Shown: one piece after another, positions 14,692-23,493 of the stretch
How the letters are laid out: each line of letters begins with the position of its first letter
Position numbering within the stretch: position 1 is the stretch's first letter
Assembly: GCF_014256275.1 (NCBI RefSeq)
Contig: NZ_JACCFE010000002.1
Coordinates: forward strand, 558,001-622,000
From: Rhodococcus sp. 4CII
Lineage (GTDB): Bacteria; Actinomycetota; Actinomycetes; Mycobacteriales; Mycobacteriaceae
Reading direction: 5' to 3'
DNA: 64,000 nucleotides
The notes under the pieces: model-generated
Told to the model about the DNA's origin: nothing
Database searches by the model: none
Seen by the model: the letters and a program-made list of their open reading frames with translations, nothing else
Position numbers and translations under genes: made by a program

Positions 14692-16965
14692 TTACTTCTC
14701 GGCAGCCGCCTCTTCGCTCTGCTCGGCCGGAGCCGCAGCGCCGTCTTCCTCGACGGGGATCAGCGAGATCTTGCCGCGGTTGTCGATGTCGGCGATCTCG
14801 ACACGCAACTTCGAGCCGACGCTGACGACGTCCTCGACCTTGGCAATCCGCTTGCCGCTGCCCAGCTTCGAGATGTGCACCAATCCGTCGCGACCCGGGA
14901 GGAGCGACACGAACGCACCGAAGGCGGTGGTCTTGACGACCGTGCCCAGGAAGCGCTCGCCGACCTTCGGGAGCTGCGGGTTGGCGATGGCGTTGATCAT
15001 GTCGATCGCGGCCTGCGCGGACGGGCCGTCCGCAGCACCGACGAACACGGTGCCGTCATCTTCGATGGAGATGTTGGCGCCGGTCTGCTCGGTGATCGAG
15101 TTGATCATCTTGCCCTTGGGGCCGATGACCTCACCGATCTTGTCGACGGGCACCTTGATGGCCGTGACGCGCGGGGCGAACGGGCTCATCTCGTCGGGGG
15201 TGTCGATGGCCTCGGCCATGACCTCGAGGATCGTTGCCCGGGCATCCTTGGCCTGCGACAGCGCGCCGGCGAGGACCTTCGACGGGATCCCGTCGAGCTT
15301 CGTGTCGAGCTGCAGAGCCGTGACGAAGTCCTTGGTGCCCGCGACCTTGAAGTCCATGTCGCCGAACGCGTCTTCGGCGCCGAGGATGTCGGTCAGCGCC
15401 ACGTAACGGGTCTCCCCGTCGACCTGGTCGGACACGAGGCCCATGGCGATACCGGCAACCGGAGCCTTCAGCGGCACACCGGCATTGAGCAGTGCGAGCG
15501 TCGACGCGCACACGGAACCCATCGACGTGGAGCCGTTGGAGCTGAGGGCCTCCGACACCTGACGGATGGCGTAAGGGAACTCCTCGACGCTGGGCAGCAC
15601 GGGCATGAGCGCCCGCTCGGCCAGCGCGCCGTGACCGATCTCGCGACGCTTCGGCGAACCGACGCGTCCCGTCTCACCGGTGGAGTACGGCGGGAAGTTG
15701 TAGTGGTGCATGTACCGCTTGGTGGTCTCGGGCCCGAGCGAGTCGACCTGCTGCGCCATCTTGACCATGTCGAGGGTGGTGACACCCAGGATCTGGGTCT
15801 CGCCGCGCTCGAACAGGGCGGAACCGTGCGCACGCGGGACGAGGGCGACCTCGGCCGACAGCGACCGGATGTCCGTGATGCCACGACCGTCGATGCGGAA
15901 CTGGTCCCGCAGGATGCGCTGACGCACCAGCTTCTTCGTCAGCGAGCGGAACGCCGCGCCGATTTCCTTCTCGCGACCCTCGAAGTTCGGGGCGACCTGC
16001 TCGAGGACCTCGACCTTCACCTCGTCGGTCTTGTCGTCGCGCTCCTGCTTGCCCGCGATCGTGAGGGCGGCGCTCAGCTTCTCGGCTGCGGCGGCCTCGA
16101 CGGCGGCGAACACGTCGTCCTGGTACGCCGGGAAGACGGGGAACTCGCCGGTCGGCTTCGACGCCTTGGCCGCGAGCTGCTGCTGCGCGGTGCAGAGGCG
16201 GGCGATGAACGGCTTCGCGGCCTCGAGGCCCTCGGCCACGATCGCCTCGGTGGGAGCCTGTGCGCCACCGTCGATCAGGGAGATCACGTTGTCGGTGGCC
16301 TCGGCCTCGACCATCATGATCGCGACGTCGGCGTCGTCACCGGAACCGGAGACGATGCGGCCGGCGACGACCATGTCGAAGACGGCGTTCTCGAGCTGCT
16401 CGACGGTGGGGAATGCCACCCACTGGCCGGCCTTGTTCTCGTCCGACGTGATCAGCGCGACGCGCACACCGCCGACGGGACCGGAGAACGGCAGTCCGGC
16501 GATCTGCGTGGAGGCGGACGCGGCGTTGATCGCGACCACGTCGTACAGATCCTGCGGGTTCAGGCTCATCACCGTGACGACGACCTGGATCTCGTTGCGC
16601 AGTCCGTCGACGAACGACGGGCGCAGCGGACGGTCGATCAGGCGGCAGGTCAGGATGGCGTCCGTGGAGGGACGGCCCTCACGACGGAAGAAGGAGCCGG
16701 GGATGCGGCCCGCTGCATACATGCGCTCCTCGACGTCCACCGTGAGGGGGAAGAAGTCGAAGTGCTCCTTGGGGTGCTTGCTGGCGCTCGTCGCGGACAG
16801 CAGCATGGTCTCGTCGTCCAGGTAGGCGACGACGGCGCCGGCGGCCTGCTGGGCGAGGCGACCGGTCTCGAATCGAATGGTGCGGGTTCCGAAGGACCCG
16901 TTGTCGATCACGGCGGTGGATTCGAACACGCCCTCATCGACCTCTACTGCGGAATTCTCTGTCAT
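14692..16965 (-). CDS. pnp: Polynucleotide phosphorylase
   Basis: This 757-aa enzyme degrades RNA phosphorolytically 3' to 5' and can also add tails; in actinobacteria it is called GpsI. Two RNase PH-like domains are visible: the first with GSFFRREGRPSTDAILTCRLIDRPLRP, the second with FERGETQILGVTTL and the active-site RREIGHGALAERAL. A KH domain (EVIGPKGKMINSITEQTGANISIEDDG) and an S1 domain (VGERFLGTVVKTTAFGAFVSLLPGRDGLVHIS) complete the usual order, with an acidic alanine-rich C-terminal tail. Downstream of rpsO, as in most actinobacteria. Confidence 0.97.
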   Translation of the reverse strand: MTENSAVEVDEGVFESTAVIDNGSFGTRTIRFETGRLAQQAAGAVVAYLDDETMLLSATSASKHPKEHFDFFPLTVDVEERMYAAGRIPGSFFRREGRPSTDAILTCRLIDRPLRPSFVDGLRNEIQVVVTVMSLNPQDLYDVVAINAASASTQIAGLPFSGPVGGVRVALITSDENKAGQWVAFPTVEQLENAVFDMVVAGRIVSGSGDDADVAIMMVEAEATDNVISLIDGGAQAPTEAIVAEGLEAAKPFIARLCTAQQQLAAKASKPTGEFPVFPAYQDDVFAAVEAAAAEKLSAALTIAGKQERDDKTDEVKVEVLEQVAPNFEGREKEIGAAFRSLTKKLVRQRILRDQFRIDGRGITDIRSLSAEVALVPRAHGSALFERGETQILGVTTLDMVKMAQQVDSLGPETTKRYMHHYNFPPYSTGETGRVGSPKRREIGHGALAERALMPVLPSVEEFPYAIRQVSEALSSNGSTSMGSVCASTLALLNAGVPLKAPVAGIAMGLVSDQVDGETRYVALTDILGAEDAFGDMDFKVAGTKDFVTALQLDTKLDGIPSKVLAGALSQAKDARATILEVMAEAIDTPDEMSPFAPRVTAIKVPVDKIGEVIGPKGKMINSITEQTGANISIEDDGTVFVGAADGPSAQAAIDMINAIANPQLPKVGERFLGTVVKTTAFGAFVSLLPGRDGLVHISKLGSGKRIAKVEDVVSVGSKLRVEIADIDNRGKISLIPVEEDGAAAPAEQSEEAAAEK

Positions 16966-17277
16966 CTCTTCTTTTCACTTCCCACTCGTCTTCGCCGTAC
17001 CCGCGGGGGCGTTCTCACCCTCCTGGCGAGAACTGCGCACCTGAGGGACATCCCCCTCTCGAGTTCTCGGGATGTCACTGTGCGGAGGCGGTCGTCGATC
17101 GAAGTCCCCCGGACCGTGTCCGGAAGACCACTACCGAAGACCGACACCACATTCTCGGGTGCATACGGTAGTGCTGCCCTCGGCAGCTAACGCCGATAGC
17201 CAGCGAGGCCCAGTCTAAGCAAGGCCCCGCCGGCTACCGGAGTGATTCGCGATCGAAATGATCGCGGTGTGCGAAAC
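16966..17277 (-). other. pnp leader/intergenic region with hairpins
   Basis: This 312-nt gap between rpsO and pnp holds no credible gene. On the minus strand it is the rpsO-pnp spacer. GTTCTC (17011-17016) and GAGAAC (17028-17033) form a short hairpin near the pnp start. In other bacteria such leaders are RNase III or PNPase autoregulation sites, which is only an analogy here. A small 62-codon minus-strand frame at 16962-17150 is basic, has no ribosome-binding site, and was not called. Confidence 0.5.
17248..17266 (-). terminator. Hairpin downstream of rpsO
   Basis: CGCGATC (17248-17254) and GATCGCG (17260-17266) pair perfectly across GAAAT, 11 nt past the rpsO stop. There is no clear U-tract, so it could be a processing site or weak terminator in front of pnp. 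Confidence 0.5.
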
Positions 17278-17547
17278 TCAGCGACGCAGGCCGAGACGCT
17301 CGATCAGCGAGCGGTAACGCTCGATGTCGACCTTCTGGACGTACTTGAGCAGACGACGACGGCGTCCGACCAGCAGCAGGAGGCCGCGGCGGGAGTGGTG
17401 GTCGTGCTTGTGCATCTTGAGGTGTTCGGTGAGGTCGACGATGCGCTTGGTGAGCATGGCCACCTGCGCCTCCGGCGAACCGGTGTCGGTCTCGTGCAGG
17501 CCGTACTCGCTCAGAACCTGCTTCTTCTCTTCGGTGGTCAAAGCCAC
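17278..17547 (-). CDS. rpsO: 30S ribosomal protein S15
   Basis: This 89-aa protein matches bacterial S15 throughout: the N-terminal helix ALTTEEKKQVLSEYGL, the ETDTGSPEAQVAMLTKRI region, and HLKMHKHDHHSRRGLLLLVGRRRRLLKYV, which contacts 16S rRNA helices 20-22, plus a C-terminal RYRSLIERLGLRR. It is a primary binder that nucleates assembly of the small-subunit platform and is often autoregulated. It sits upstream of pnp and downstream of ribF on the minus strand, the same order as in mycobacteria. Confidence 0.98.
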   Translation of the reverse strand: MALTTEEKKQVLSEYGLHETDTGSPEAQVAMLTKRIVDLTEHLKMHKHDHHSRRGLLLLVGRRRRLLKYVQKVDIERYRSLIERLGLRR

Positions 17548-17657
17548 TTGTTCACTCCTGGTGATGACGTTCGCGTGAAAGGATCGAAACTCGGCGCGGC
17601 CACCGCGAACCGCAGCGCACGCCAGCGATCTACTCTACCAGCTGAAATGCCGCGCTC

Positions 17658-18632
17658 TTACCGCACGTCTTCGGATGCCGCGAGGATCCCGCGCGCACGC
17701 TCGGCGTCCTTGCCCATCGCGACGATCAGGTCGTCGACGGAGTCGAACTTCTCCATACCGCGCAGACGTTCCACCAGGTCGACGGCCACATGCTGCCCGT
17801 ACAGGTCGGCTTCCCGGTCGAGCACGAAGGCCTCGACCGTGCGGGTCCGCCCGGAGAACGTGGGATTGGTGCCCACCGACACGGCGGCCATGTAGCGCTC
17901 ACCGGAGGTGACCGTGCCCAGATCGACTCCGTGGCCGAGCACCGTGAACCACGCGGCATACACGCCGTCCGCGGGAATCGCGGCATACATGGGCGGGGCC
18001 ACGTTCGCGGTCGGATAGCCGAGCTGACGGCCGCGACCGTCACCGTGGACGACGACACCTTCGACGCGGTGCGGCCGGCCCAGGGCCTCCGTCGCGGCGG
18101 CCATGTCGCCCGCGTCCACGCACGAACGGATGTAGGTGGACGAGAACGTCACGGCATGCTCTGCGAGCAACGTCACACCGTCGACGGCGAAACCGAACCG
18201 GTCACCGATCTGACGGAGCAGGTCGACGTTGCCGGCAGCCTTCTTGCCGAACGTGAAGTTCTCGCCGACAACCACGTCCGCCACGTGCAGGCGCTCCACG
18301 AGGATCTCGTGGGCGTACCGCTCCGGCGTCAGCTTCATGAATTCGGCGGTGAACGGCATGACGCAGAAGACGTCGATGCCCAGCTCCTCGGCCAGCTCCG
18401 CCCGGCGGGCGAGCGTCGTGAGCTGGGCGGGATGACTGCCCGGGCGAACCACTTCCATCGGATGAGGATCGAAAGTCATGAGCACGCTGGGTATTCCACG
18501 CGTGCGGGCAGCCGCCACCGCTCGACTGATCAGTTGGGCGTGACCTCGGTGCACGCCATCGAATACGCCGATCGTGAGAACACAACGACCCCAGTCGGCA
18601 GGAACCTCGTCGAGACCACGCCATCTCAGCAC
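17658..18632 (-). CDS. ribF: Bifunctional riboflavin kinase/FAD synthetase
   Basis: This 324-aa enzyme phosphorylates riboflavin to FMN and adenylylates FMN to FAD. The N-terminal nucleotidyltransferase domain has TIGVFDGVHRGHAQLI and the FSSTYIRSCVDAGDM motif, and the C-terminal riboflavin kinase has the GYPTANVAPP Mg/ATP loop and GTNPTFSGRTRTVEAFVLD. The GTG at 18632 gives the start LRWRGLDEVPADWG seen in mycobacterial RibF; an ATG at 18668 is an alternative. It is divergent from the DtxR-type regulator gene and upstream of rpsO. Confidence 0.95.
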   Translation of the reverse strand: MLRWRGLDEVPADWGRCVLTIGVFDGVHRGHAQLISRAVAAARTRGIPSVLMTFDPHPMEVVRPGSHPAQLTTLARRAELAEELGIDVFCVMPFTAEFMKLTPERYAHEILVERLHVADVVVGENFTFGKKAAGNVDLLRQIGDRFGFAVDGVTLLAEHAVTFSSTYIRSCVDAGDMAAATEALGRPHRVEGVVVHGDGRGRQLGYPTANVAPPMYAAIPADGVYAAWFTVLGHGVDLGTVTSGERYMAAVSVGTNPTFSGRTRTVEAFVLDREADLYGQHVAVDLVERLRGMEKFDSVDDLIVAMGKDAERARGILAASEDVR

Positions 18633-18783
18633 GAGTGGCAGCCTACGGTGCCGCGCGCCGATGTTCATCTTCGGACCGGGTGTCCGCGCCCGCGCGGCCC
18701 GCCGAAAGGTCGTCACCTCGCCGTTCACGGTGGCGGGTTCGGCCCCTCCCGGGCAGAACAGGTGTGTCGATGTGTCTCGCCGG

Positions 18784-18797
18784 TAAGACGTGCCTAA
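18784..18797. promoter_or_regulatory. Possible DtxR/MntR-type metal box
   Basis: TAAGACGTGCCTAA is an imperfect dyad resembling the TTAGGC-type boxes of iron and manganese repressors. It lies just before the GTG at 18808 of the MntR-like gene. Symmetry is partial (8 of 14), so this is a weak call. Confidence 0.3.
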
Positions 18798-18807
18798 GCT
18801 CGTTGGC

Positions 18808-19521
18808 GTGGCCGTGAACAAAAATGACCAGAGCGTGACCGAGGGCTCCGCCTCCGACACCGGGGCACTCTCGGCAGTGGCGCAGGACTACCTCAAGGTC
18901 ATCTGGACCGTTCAGGAGTGGTCGCAGGAACGGGTGTCCACCAAGCTGCTCTCCGAGAAGATCGGGGTGTCGGCGTCCACCGTGTCGGAGGCCATCCGGA
19001 AGCTGTCCGACCAGGGCCTCGTCGATCACGCCCGGTACGGGTCCATCGCCCTGACGGAGGCGGGCCGCGTCGCTGCCGTCGGGATGGTCCGCAGGCACCG
19101 CCTCATCGAGACGTATCTCGTGCACGAACTGGGGTACGGCTGGGACGAGGTTCACGACGAGGCGGAGGTCCTCGAACATGCCGTCTCGGATCTCATGATC
19201 GCCCGGATGGACGCCAAGCTGGGCCATCCCGAGCGCGACCCGCACGGCGATCCGATTCCGTCGGTCGACGGCTCGGTGCCCACTCCCCCGGCGCGCCAAC
19301 TCAGCGACTTCGTCAACGGCGAGAGCGGCCGCATCGCTCGGATCTCGGACTCCGACCCGGCAATGCTCCGCTACTTCGATTCGGTCGGTGTCGCACTCGA
19401 TGTCACGGTCACGGTGCTGGAGCGACGCGACTTCGCCGGAACCGTGTCGATCCGGCTCGACTCGCAGGAGGACTCGATCGAGCTCGGAAACCCGGCAGCC
19501 CAGGCCATCTGGCTGGTGTGA
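18808..19521 (+). CDS. mntR: DtxR-family metal-dependent regulator (SirR/MntR-like)
   Basis: This 237-aa regulator has a winged-helix N-terminal domain (QERVSTKLLSEKIGVSASTVSEAIRKLSDQGLVDH), a dimerisation and metal-binding middle (HRLIETYLVHELGYGWDEVHDEAEVLEHAVSD, rich in the His and Glu ligands of this family), and a C-terminal FeoA/SH3-like domain. M. tuberculosis Rv2788 (SirR/MntR) is the obvious counterpart and represses manganese uptake. The GTG at 18808 is preferred; another GTG at 18790 would add six residues and overlap the metal-box candidate. It faces ribF divergently. Confidence 0.85.
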   Translation: MAVNKNDQSVTEGSASDTGALSAVAQDYLKVIWTVQEWSQERVSTKLLSEKIGVSASTVSEAIRKLSDQGLVDHARYGSIALTEAGRVAAVGMVRRHRLIETYLVHELGYGWDEVHDEAEVLEHAVSDLMIARMDAKLGHPERDPHGDPIPSVDGSVPTPPARQLSDFVNGESGRIARISDSDPAMLRYFDSVGVALDVTVTVLERRDFAGTVSIRLDSQEDSIELGNPAAQAIWLV

Positions 19522-19525
19522 GCGG

Positions 19526-20443
19526 CTATCTGAGCGTCGCGGGGCGGACCACCATCACCGAACTCGCCCGCCGCCCGCGTTCCTGCAGCAGCGCGATGGT
19601 GTGCCCGCTCGGGTCGATCGCGGCGTACACGCCCTTGATACCGATCGGTTCGAGCCACCGTCCCTGACTGATCGATTCGGCCTCGTCCGCGTCGATCTGC
19701 CGGTGCGGAAACGCGGTCTGTGCGGCCGCGTCGATGTCGAGGCTGACCCCCGGTTCGTCGGCGAGCTGTTCCAACGTCCGCGAGTGCTCGAGCGTGAACG
19801 GACCCACCCGGGTCCGCCGCAGCGAGGTGAGGTGCCCGCCCACACCGATCAACGCGATGCCCAGGTCACGCGCGAGCGCCCGCACGTACGTGCCGGACGA
19901 GCATTCCACCTCGACGTCGAGGTCGGTGAACGTGCCGTCGGACCGCCGGCCGACGACCTCGAACCGCGACACCGTGACCGAGCGCGGCGAGAGTTCGAAC
20001 TCCTCGCCCGCACGGATCAGGGCATGCGCCCGCCGCCCGTCCACCTTGATCGCGCTGACACTCGACGGGATCTGCTGGATGTCGCCGGTGAGGGCCTGCA
20101 CCTGCGCGGCGACGTCGTCGTCCGTCACGCCGGACGCATCGGCCGACGCGACGACCTCACCCTCGGCGTCGTCGGTGGTCGTGGCCTGCCCCAGCCGGAT
20201 CGTGGCCGTGTACGCCTTGGTGGTCAGTGCGAGGAGCCCCAGCAGTTTCGTCGCCCGCTCGACACCGAGGACGAGCACACCCGTGGCCATCGGGTCCAGC
20301 GTGCCGGCGTGCCCGATCTTCCGGGTTCCGAGCAGCTTGCGGCACCGGGCCACCACGTCGTGGCTGGTGATGCCCGCGTCCTTGTCGACGATGAGCAGTC
20401 CGGCGCCGACGAGACCGGAAGAGGGCTTTTCACGTGCAGACAC
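19526..20443 (-). CDS. truB: tRNA pseudouridine(55) synthase
   Basis: This 305-aa enzyme isomerises U55 in the T-loop of tRNAs. The catalytic motif HAGTLDPMATGVL carries the nucleophile Asp50. The N-terminal GLLIVDKDAGITSHDVV and the EVECSSGTYVRALARDLG segment are typical. A C-terminal extension ending in IDPSGHTIALLQERGRR is a shortened PUA-like region seen in actinobacterial TruB. It ends 4 nt from the convergent mntR stop and lies 38 nt downstream of pptT. Confidence 0.95.
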   Translation of the reverse strand: MSAREKPSSGLVGAGLLIVDKDAGITSHDVVARCRKLLGTRKIGHAGTLDPMATGVLVLGVERATKLLGLLALTTKAYTATIRLGQATTTDDAEGEVVASADASGVTDDDVAAQVQALTGDIQQIPSSVSAIKVDGRRAHALIRAGEEFELSPRSVTVSRFEVVGRRSDGTFTDLDVEVECSSGTYVRALARDLGIALIGVGGHLTSLRRTRVGPFTLEHSRTLEQLADEPGVSLDIDAAAQTAFPHRQIDADEAESISQGRWLEPIGIKGVYAAIDPSGHTIALLQERGRRASSVMVVRPATLR

Positions 20444-20481
20444 GAGGTCCGATTCTGCCAGCCGACGTCACCGCACCGAAA

Positions 20482-21165
20482 TCAGTGCACCGCAATGGCC
20501 GTGATGATGAGACCGTCCGACACCATCCACCGTCCGTCGAACGACGCGAGTGGTGGTCCGCCGACGGTTTCCCCGGAGATGAGGAGATCCGAATGGAACG
20601 TGCCGGTGCCGTCCCCGGACGCCTCGAACGTGATATGCGCGTCCTCGAAACCGAGCCACCGGCCGGTGAGCGGGAACCACGCCTTGTATGTTGCCTCCTT
20701 GGCGCAGAACAGCAGCCTGTCCCGGTGTACCGGACCGCCGGTGGCCGAGCGCCACTGCGCCGCGTCCGCCGGGCCCGACAGCCAGTCCCGTTCGGAGGCC
20801 AGGCTCACGGCGTCGAGCACACCGTCGGGCAGCGCCTCGTGCGGTTCCGCGTCGATTCCCACGGACCGCACCCGCATCGCGTAACCGAGCACCGCGCCGC
20901 GATAACCGTCGCAGTGGGTGAGGCTCCCGACGACGCCACGCGGCCACACCGGGGAACCCTTGTCGCCCCGGAGAACCGGGGCCTGGTCGACACCGAGCTT
21001 CGCCATGGCCAGTCGTGCGCAGTGGCGGGCGGTCGTGAACTCGCGTCGGCGCTTCTCCACCGCCCGGCCGATCAGAGCTTCTTCCTGCGGGTGCGGACGC
21101 AGTCCCGGCGGGTCCTCGAACAGTTCCGAGGACACCACTCCGGCAGGCAGGATTCTCTCGATCAC
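20482..21165 (-). CDS. pptT: 4'-phosphopantetheinyl transferase
   Basis: This 227-aa transferase moves the phosphopantetheine arm of CoA to acyl and peptidyl carrier proteins. In mycobacteria PptT activates the fatty-acid, polyketide and siderophore synthases. Residues GSLTHCDGYRGAVL, SVGIDAEP (Mg-binding Asp105 and Glu107) and KEATYKAWFPLT match the Sfp/EntD-type sub-family. The GTG start overlaps the preceding metallophosphoesterase stop (GTGA), as does the mycobacterial pptT-Rv2795c pair. A longer reading frame upstream is a shadow of that gene. Confidence 0.93.
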   Translation of the reverse strand: MIERILPAGVVSSELFEDPPGLRPHPQEEALIGRAVEKRRREFTTARHCARLAMAKLGVDQAPVLRGDKGSPVWPRGVVGSLTHCDGYRGAVLGYAMRVRSVGIDAEPHEALPDGVLDAVSLASERDWLSGPADAAQWRSATGGPVHRDRLLFCAKEATYKAWFPLTGRWLGFEDAHITFEASGDGTGTFHSDLLISGETVGGPPLASFDGRWMVSDGLIITAIAVH

Positions 21166-22091
21166 AGGGCCCCCCTCGCCCGCATCTTCTCCACTTCGGC
21201 TTCCTGCTCGGGTGTGACCTTGAAGTGGCCTCCCCACTTGTTCAGGGTTCCCGGCGGATACTCCGGCACCGGGAGGATCTGCCGCAGCAACCGGTCGGGC
21301 AGTCCGCGCCGCTGCCACTCCCGCGGGTAGCCCAGCGACACCTCTTCGAACCGCACCCCGTCGTAGTAGGTGGTGCGCGGAATGTGCAGGTGCCCGTACA
21401 CGGCGCAGACGGCGTTGTACCGGGTGTGCCAGTCCGCGGTCAGTTCGGTGCCGCACCACAGGGAGAACTCCGGGTACCACAGCACCTGCGTCGGTTCACG
21501 GACCAACGGGAAGTGGTTGATCAGGACGGTTCGCGTTCCCGTAGGCAGGGCGTCCAGGCGCGCCTTCGTTGTCTCGACACGGTTGCGGCACCAGGCGTCC
21601 CGGGTCCCGAACGGTTCACTCGACAGCAGGAATTCGTCCGTGGCGACCACGTTCTTCTCGCGTGCGATCGCGAGACCCTCCTCCTTCGTGGTGGCGCCCT
21701 CGGGCAGGAACGTGTAGTCGTACAGCAGGAACATCGGGACCAGCGTCACCGGTCCGTCCTCGTCCTCCCACACCGGGAACGGATCTTCCGGAGTGACGAC
21801 GCCGATCTCGCGGCACATGGTGACCAGGTAGTCGTACCGGGCGGCGCCGTGGATCTGCACCGGATCCTTCGCCGTCGTCCACAGTTCGTGGTTGCCCGGC
21901 ACCCAGATGACCTTGGCGAACCGGCTGCACAGAAGCTTCAGCGCCCACCGGATGTCGTCGGTCTTCTCCGACACGTCGCCCGCGACGATCAGCCAGTCCT
22001 CCGGCGAGTCGGGGTAGATGTCCTCGGTGATCGGCCGGTTTCCCCGGTGCCCCACATGGGTGTCGCTCACCGCCATCAATTTGGGTGCCAC
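21162..22091 (-). CDS. Metallophosphoesterase (Rv2795c-like, PptH)
   Basis: This 309-aa protein of the calcineurin-like superfamily shows the usual metal-binding motifs: SDTHVGHRG, AGDVSEKTDD, GNHELW, and later INHFPL and YGHLH. In M. tuberculosis the neighbour of PptT (Rv2795c) is a phosphopantetheinyl hydrolase (PptH) that removes the arm from carrier proteins, so this is probably the opposing activity. The GTG at 22091 has an AAAGG site 8 nt upstream; GTG 22100 and a longer start at 22130 are alternatives. The MATE gene stops 1 nt upstream. Confidence 0.9.
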   Translation of the reverse strand: MAPKLMAVSDTHVGHRGNRPITEDIYPDSPEDWLIVAGDVSEKTDDIRWALKLLCSRFAKVIWVPGNHELWTTAKDPVQIHGAARYDYLVTMCREIGVVTPEDPFPVWEDEDGPVTLVPMFLLYDYTFLPEGATTKEEGLAIAREKNVVATDEFLLSSEPFGTRDAWCRNRVETTKARLDALPTGTRTVLINHFPLVREPTQVLWYPEFSLWCGTELTADWHTRYNAVCAVYGHLHIPRTTYYDGVRFEEVSLGYPREWQRRGLPDRLLRQILPVPEYPPGTLNKWGGHFKVTPEQEAEVEKMRARGAL

Positions 22092-22092
22092 G

Positions 22093-23481
22093 TCAACCAC
22101 CTTTCCGATCGTGTTCCGCTGCCGGAACACTGTCCGATCCGCGCCGCGCCTGCAGGTCGGTCCCGACCACGGCCCAGCGGCCCGAACCGACGCGCCACAC
22201 GACCGCGAGCATCCGAAGAACTATGAACACCGTGAGGCCCGTCCAGATTCCCGCGAGGCCCCAGTCCCGCAGCATCGACAGCCAGATCAGCGGCAGGAAT
22301 CCGACCAACGCGCACGACAGCGTCGCGTTCCGGAGGAAGGCGACGTCGCCGGCCCCGAGCAGCACCCCGTCGAGAGCGAACACGACTCCGGCGACGGGCA
22401 TGATCGCGACGAAGAACCACCAGGCCACCGCCATCTCGTCGAGCACGGCCCGATCGGACGTGAACAGTTCGGGTATCACCCCGTGGCCCAGAGCGAAGAA
22501 CAGGGCCAATCCCGTCGCGAAGATCGTGGACCACCGGGTGATCCGCCACGACAGCCGCGTCGCACCCTTCGCGTGCCCCGCTCCCAGCGCCGCTCCGACC
22601 AACGCCTGTGCGGCGATCGCGAGGGAGTCGAGGGTGAGCGCGACGAGGTTCCACAACTGCAGCACCACCTGGTGCGCGGCGACCGCGGCCGCCCCGAAGC
22701 GGGACGCCACGGCGGCCGCCGAGAGGAAGCACGCCTGGAACGCGAGGCTCCGCAGGATCAGATCCCGGCCGAGCACCATCTGCGCGCGCATGACGCGCCA
22801 CCGCGGACGCAACGGCACTCGCTCGACGACCAGCGCGCCGACGAACAAGCTCGCGGACACCGCCTGCCCGACCACGTTGGCGACGGCCGACCCCTCGAGT
22901 TCCAGGCGCGGGGCGCCCCACAGTCCGTGCACCAGCACCGGGCAGGCCACGGCCGACACGACGAGGCCGGCGAGGACGAAACGCAGTGGTCGCACCGTGT
23001 TCTGCACCCCGCGCATCCACCCGTTCCCGGCCATCGCGACGAGAATCAGCGGCGCTCCGAACACGGCGATCCGCAACCAGCTCTCGGCGGCTGCCGCGAT
23101 GTCGGAACTGCCGGCGATCGCCGACGTGACCGGTCGCGCGCACAGGTGGGCGAGCACGATCACGAGGGCGCCGATGCCGAGCGCCAGCCACGTGGCCTGG
23201 ACGCCCTCCCGCACCGCGGCGCGCTCGTCGCCGGCCCCGTGCATCCGGGACGCACGCGCCGTCGTGCCGTAGGACAGGAACGTCAGCTGCGTGCTGACCT
23301 GCGCGAGGATGAGTCCGCCGACGGCAAGTCCGGCGAGCGCCAGCGCACCCAGGCGCCCGACGACGGCGATGTCGAAGAGGAGATAGATCGGTTCGGCGGC
23401 GAGAACACCGAGTGCCGGCAGGGCCAGCCCGAACACCGTCCGGGCGGTGGCGTCGCCCGTGACTTCAGAGACGTCGACCAA
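22093..23481 (-). CDS. dinF: MATE-family efflux transporter (DinF-like)
   Basis: This 462-aa multidrug and toxic-compound extrusion protein has 12 hydrophobic segments arranged as two bundles of six. The first helix contains FGLALPALGVLAAEPIYLLFDIAVVGRLG, a typical DinF opening. It probably exchanges Na+ or H+ for organic cations. The gene order metallophosphoesterase-dinF-nrnA differs slightly from M. tuberculosis, where dinF (Rv2836c) also follows Rv2837c but sits far from truB. The substrate is unknown. Confidence 0.9.
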   Translation of the reverse strand: MVDVSEVTGDATARTVFGLALPALGVLAAEPIYLLFDIAVVGRLGALALAGLAVGGLILAQVSTQLTFLSYGTTARASRMHGAGDERAAVREGVQATWLALGIGALVIVLAHLCARPVTSAIAGSSDIAAAAESWLRIAVFGAPLILVAMAGNGWMRGVQNTVRPLRFVLAGLVVSAVACPVLVHGLWGAPRLELEGSAVANVVGQAVSASLFVGALVVERVPLRPRWRVMRAQMVLGRDLILRSLAFQACFLSAAAVASRFGAAAVAAHQVVLQLWNLVALTLDSLAIAAQALVGAALGAGHAKGATRLSWRITRWSTIFATGLALFFALGHGVIPELFTSDRAVLDEMAVAWWFFVAIMPVAGVVFALDGVLLGAGDVAFLRNATLSCALVGFLPLIWLSMLRDWGLAGIWTGLTVFIVLRMLAVVWRVGSGRWAVVGTDLQARRGSDSVPAAEHDRKGG

Positions 23482-23493
23482 GGAATTCCGACC

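Noticed and set aside
16962..17150. A 62-codon minus-strand frame upstream of pnp
   Set aside because: Basic, no ribosome-binding site and overlaps the pnp start; treated as leader sequence.
14413..17190. A 925-codon plus-strand frame opposite pnp
   Set aside because: It is antisense to pnp, has histidine/aspartate/arginine-rich composition and no ribosome-binding site; a GC-rich third-position shadow.
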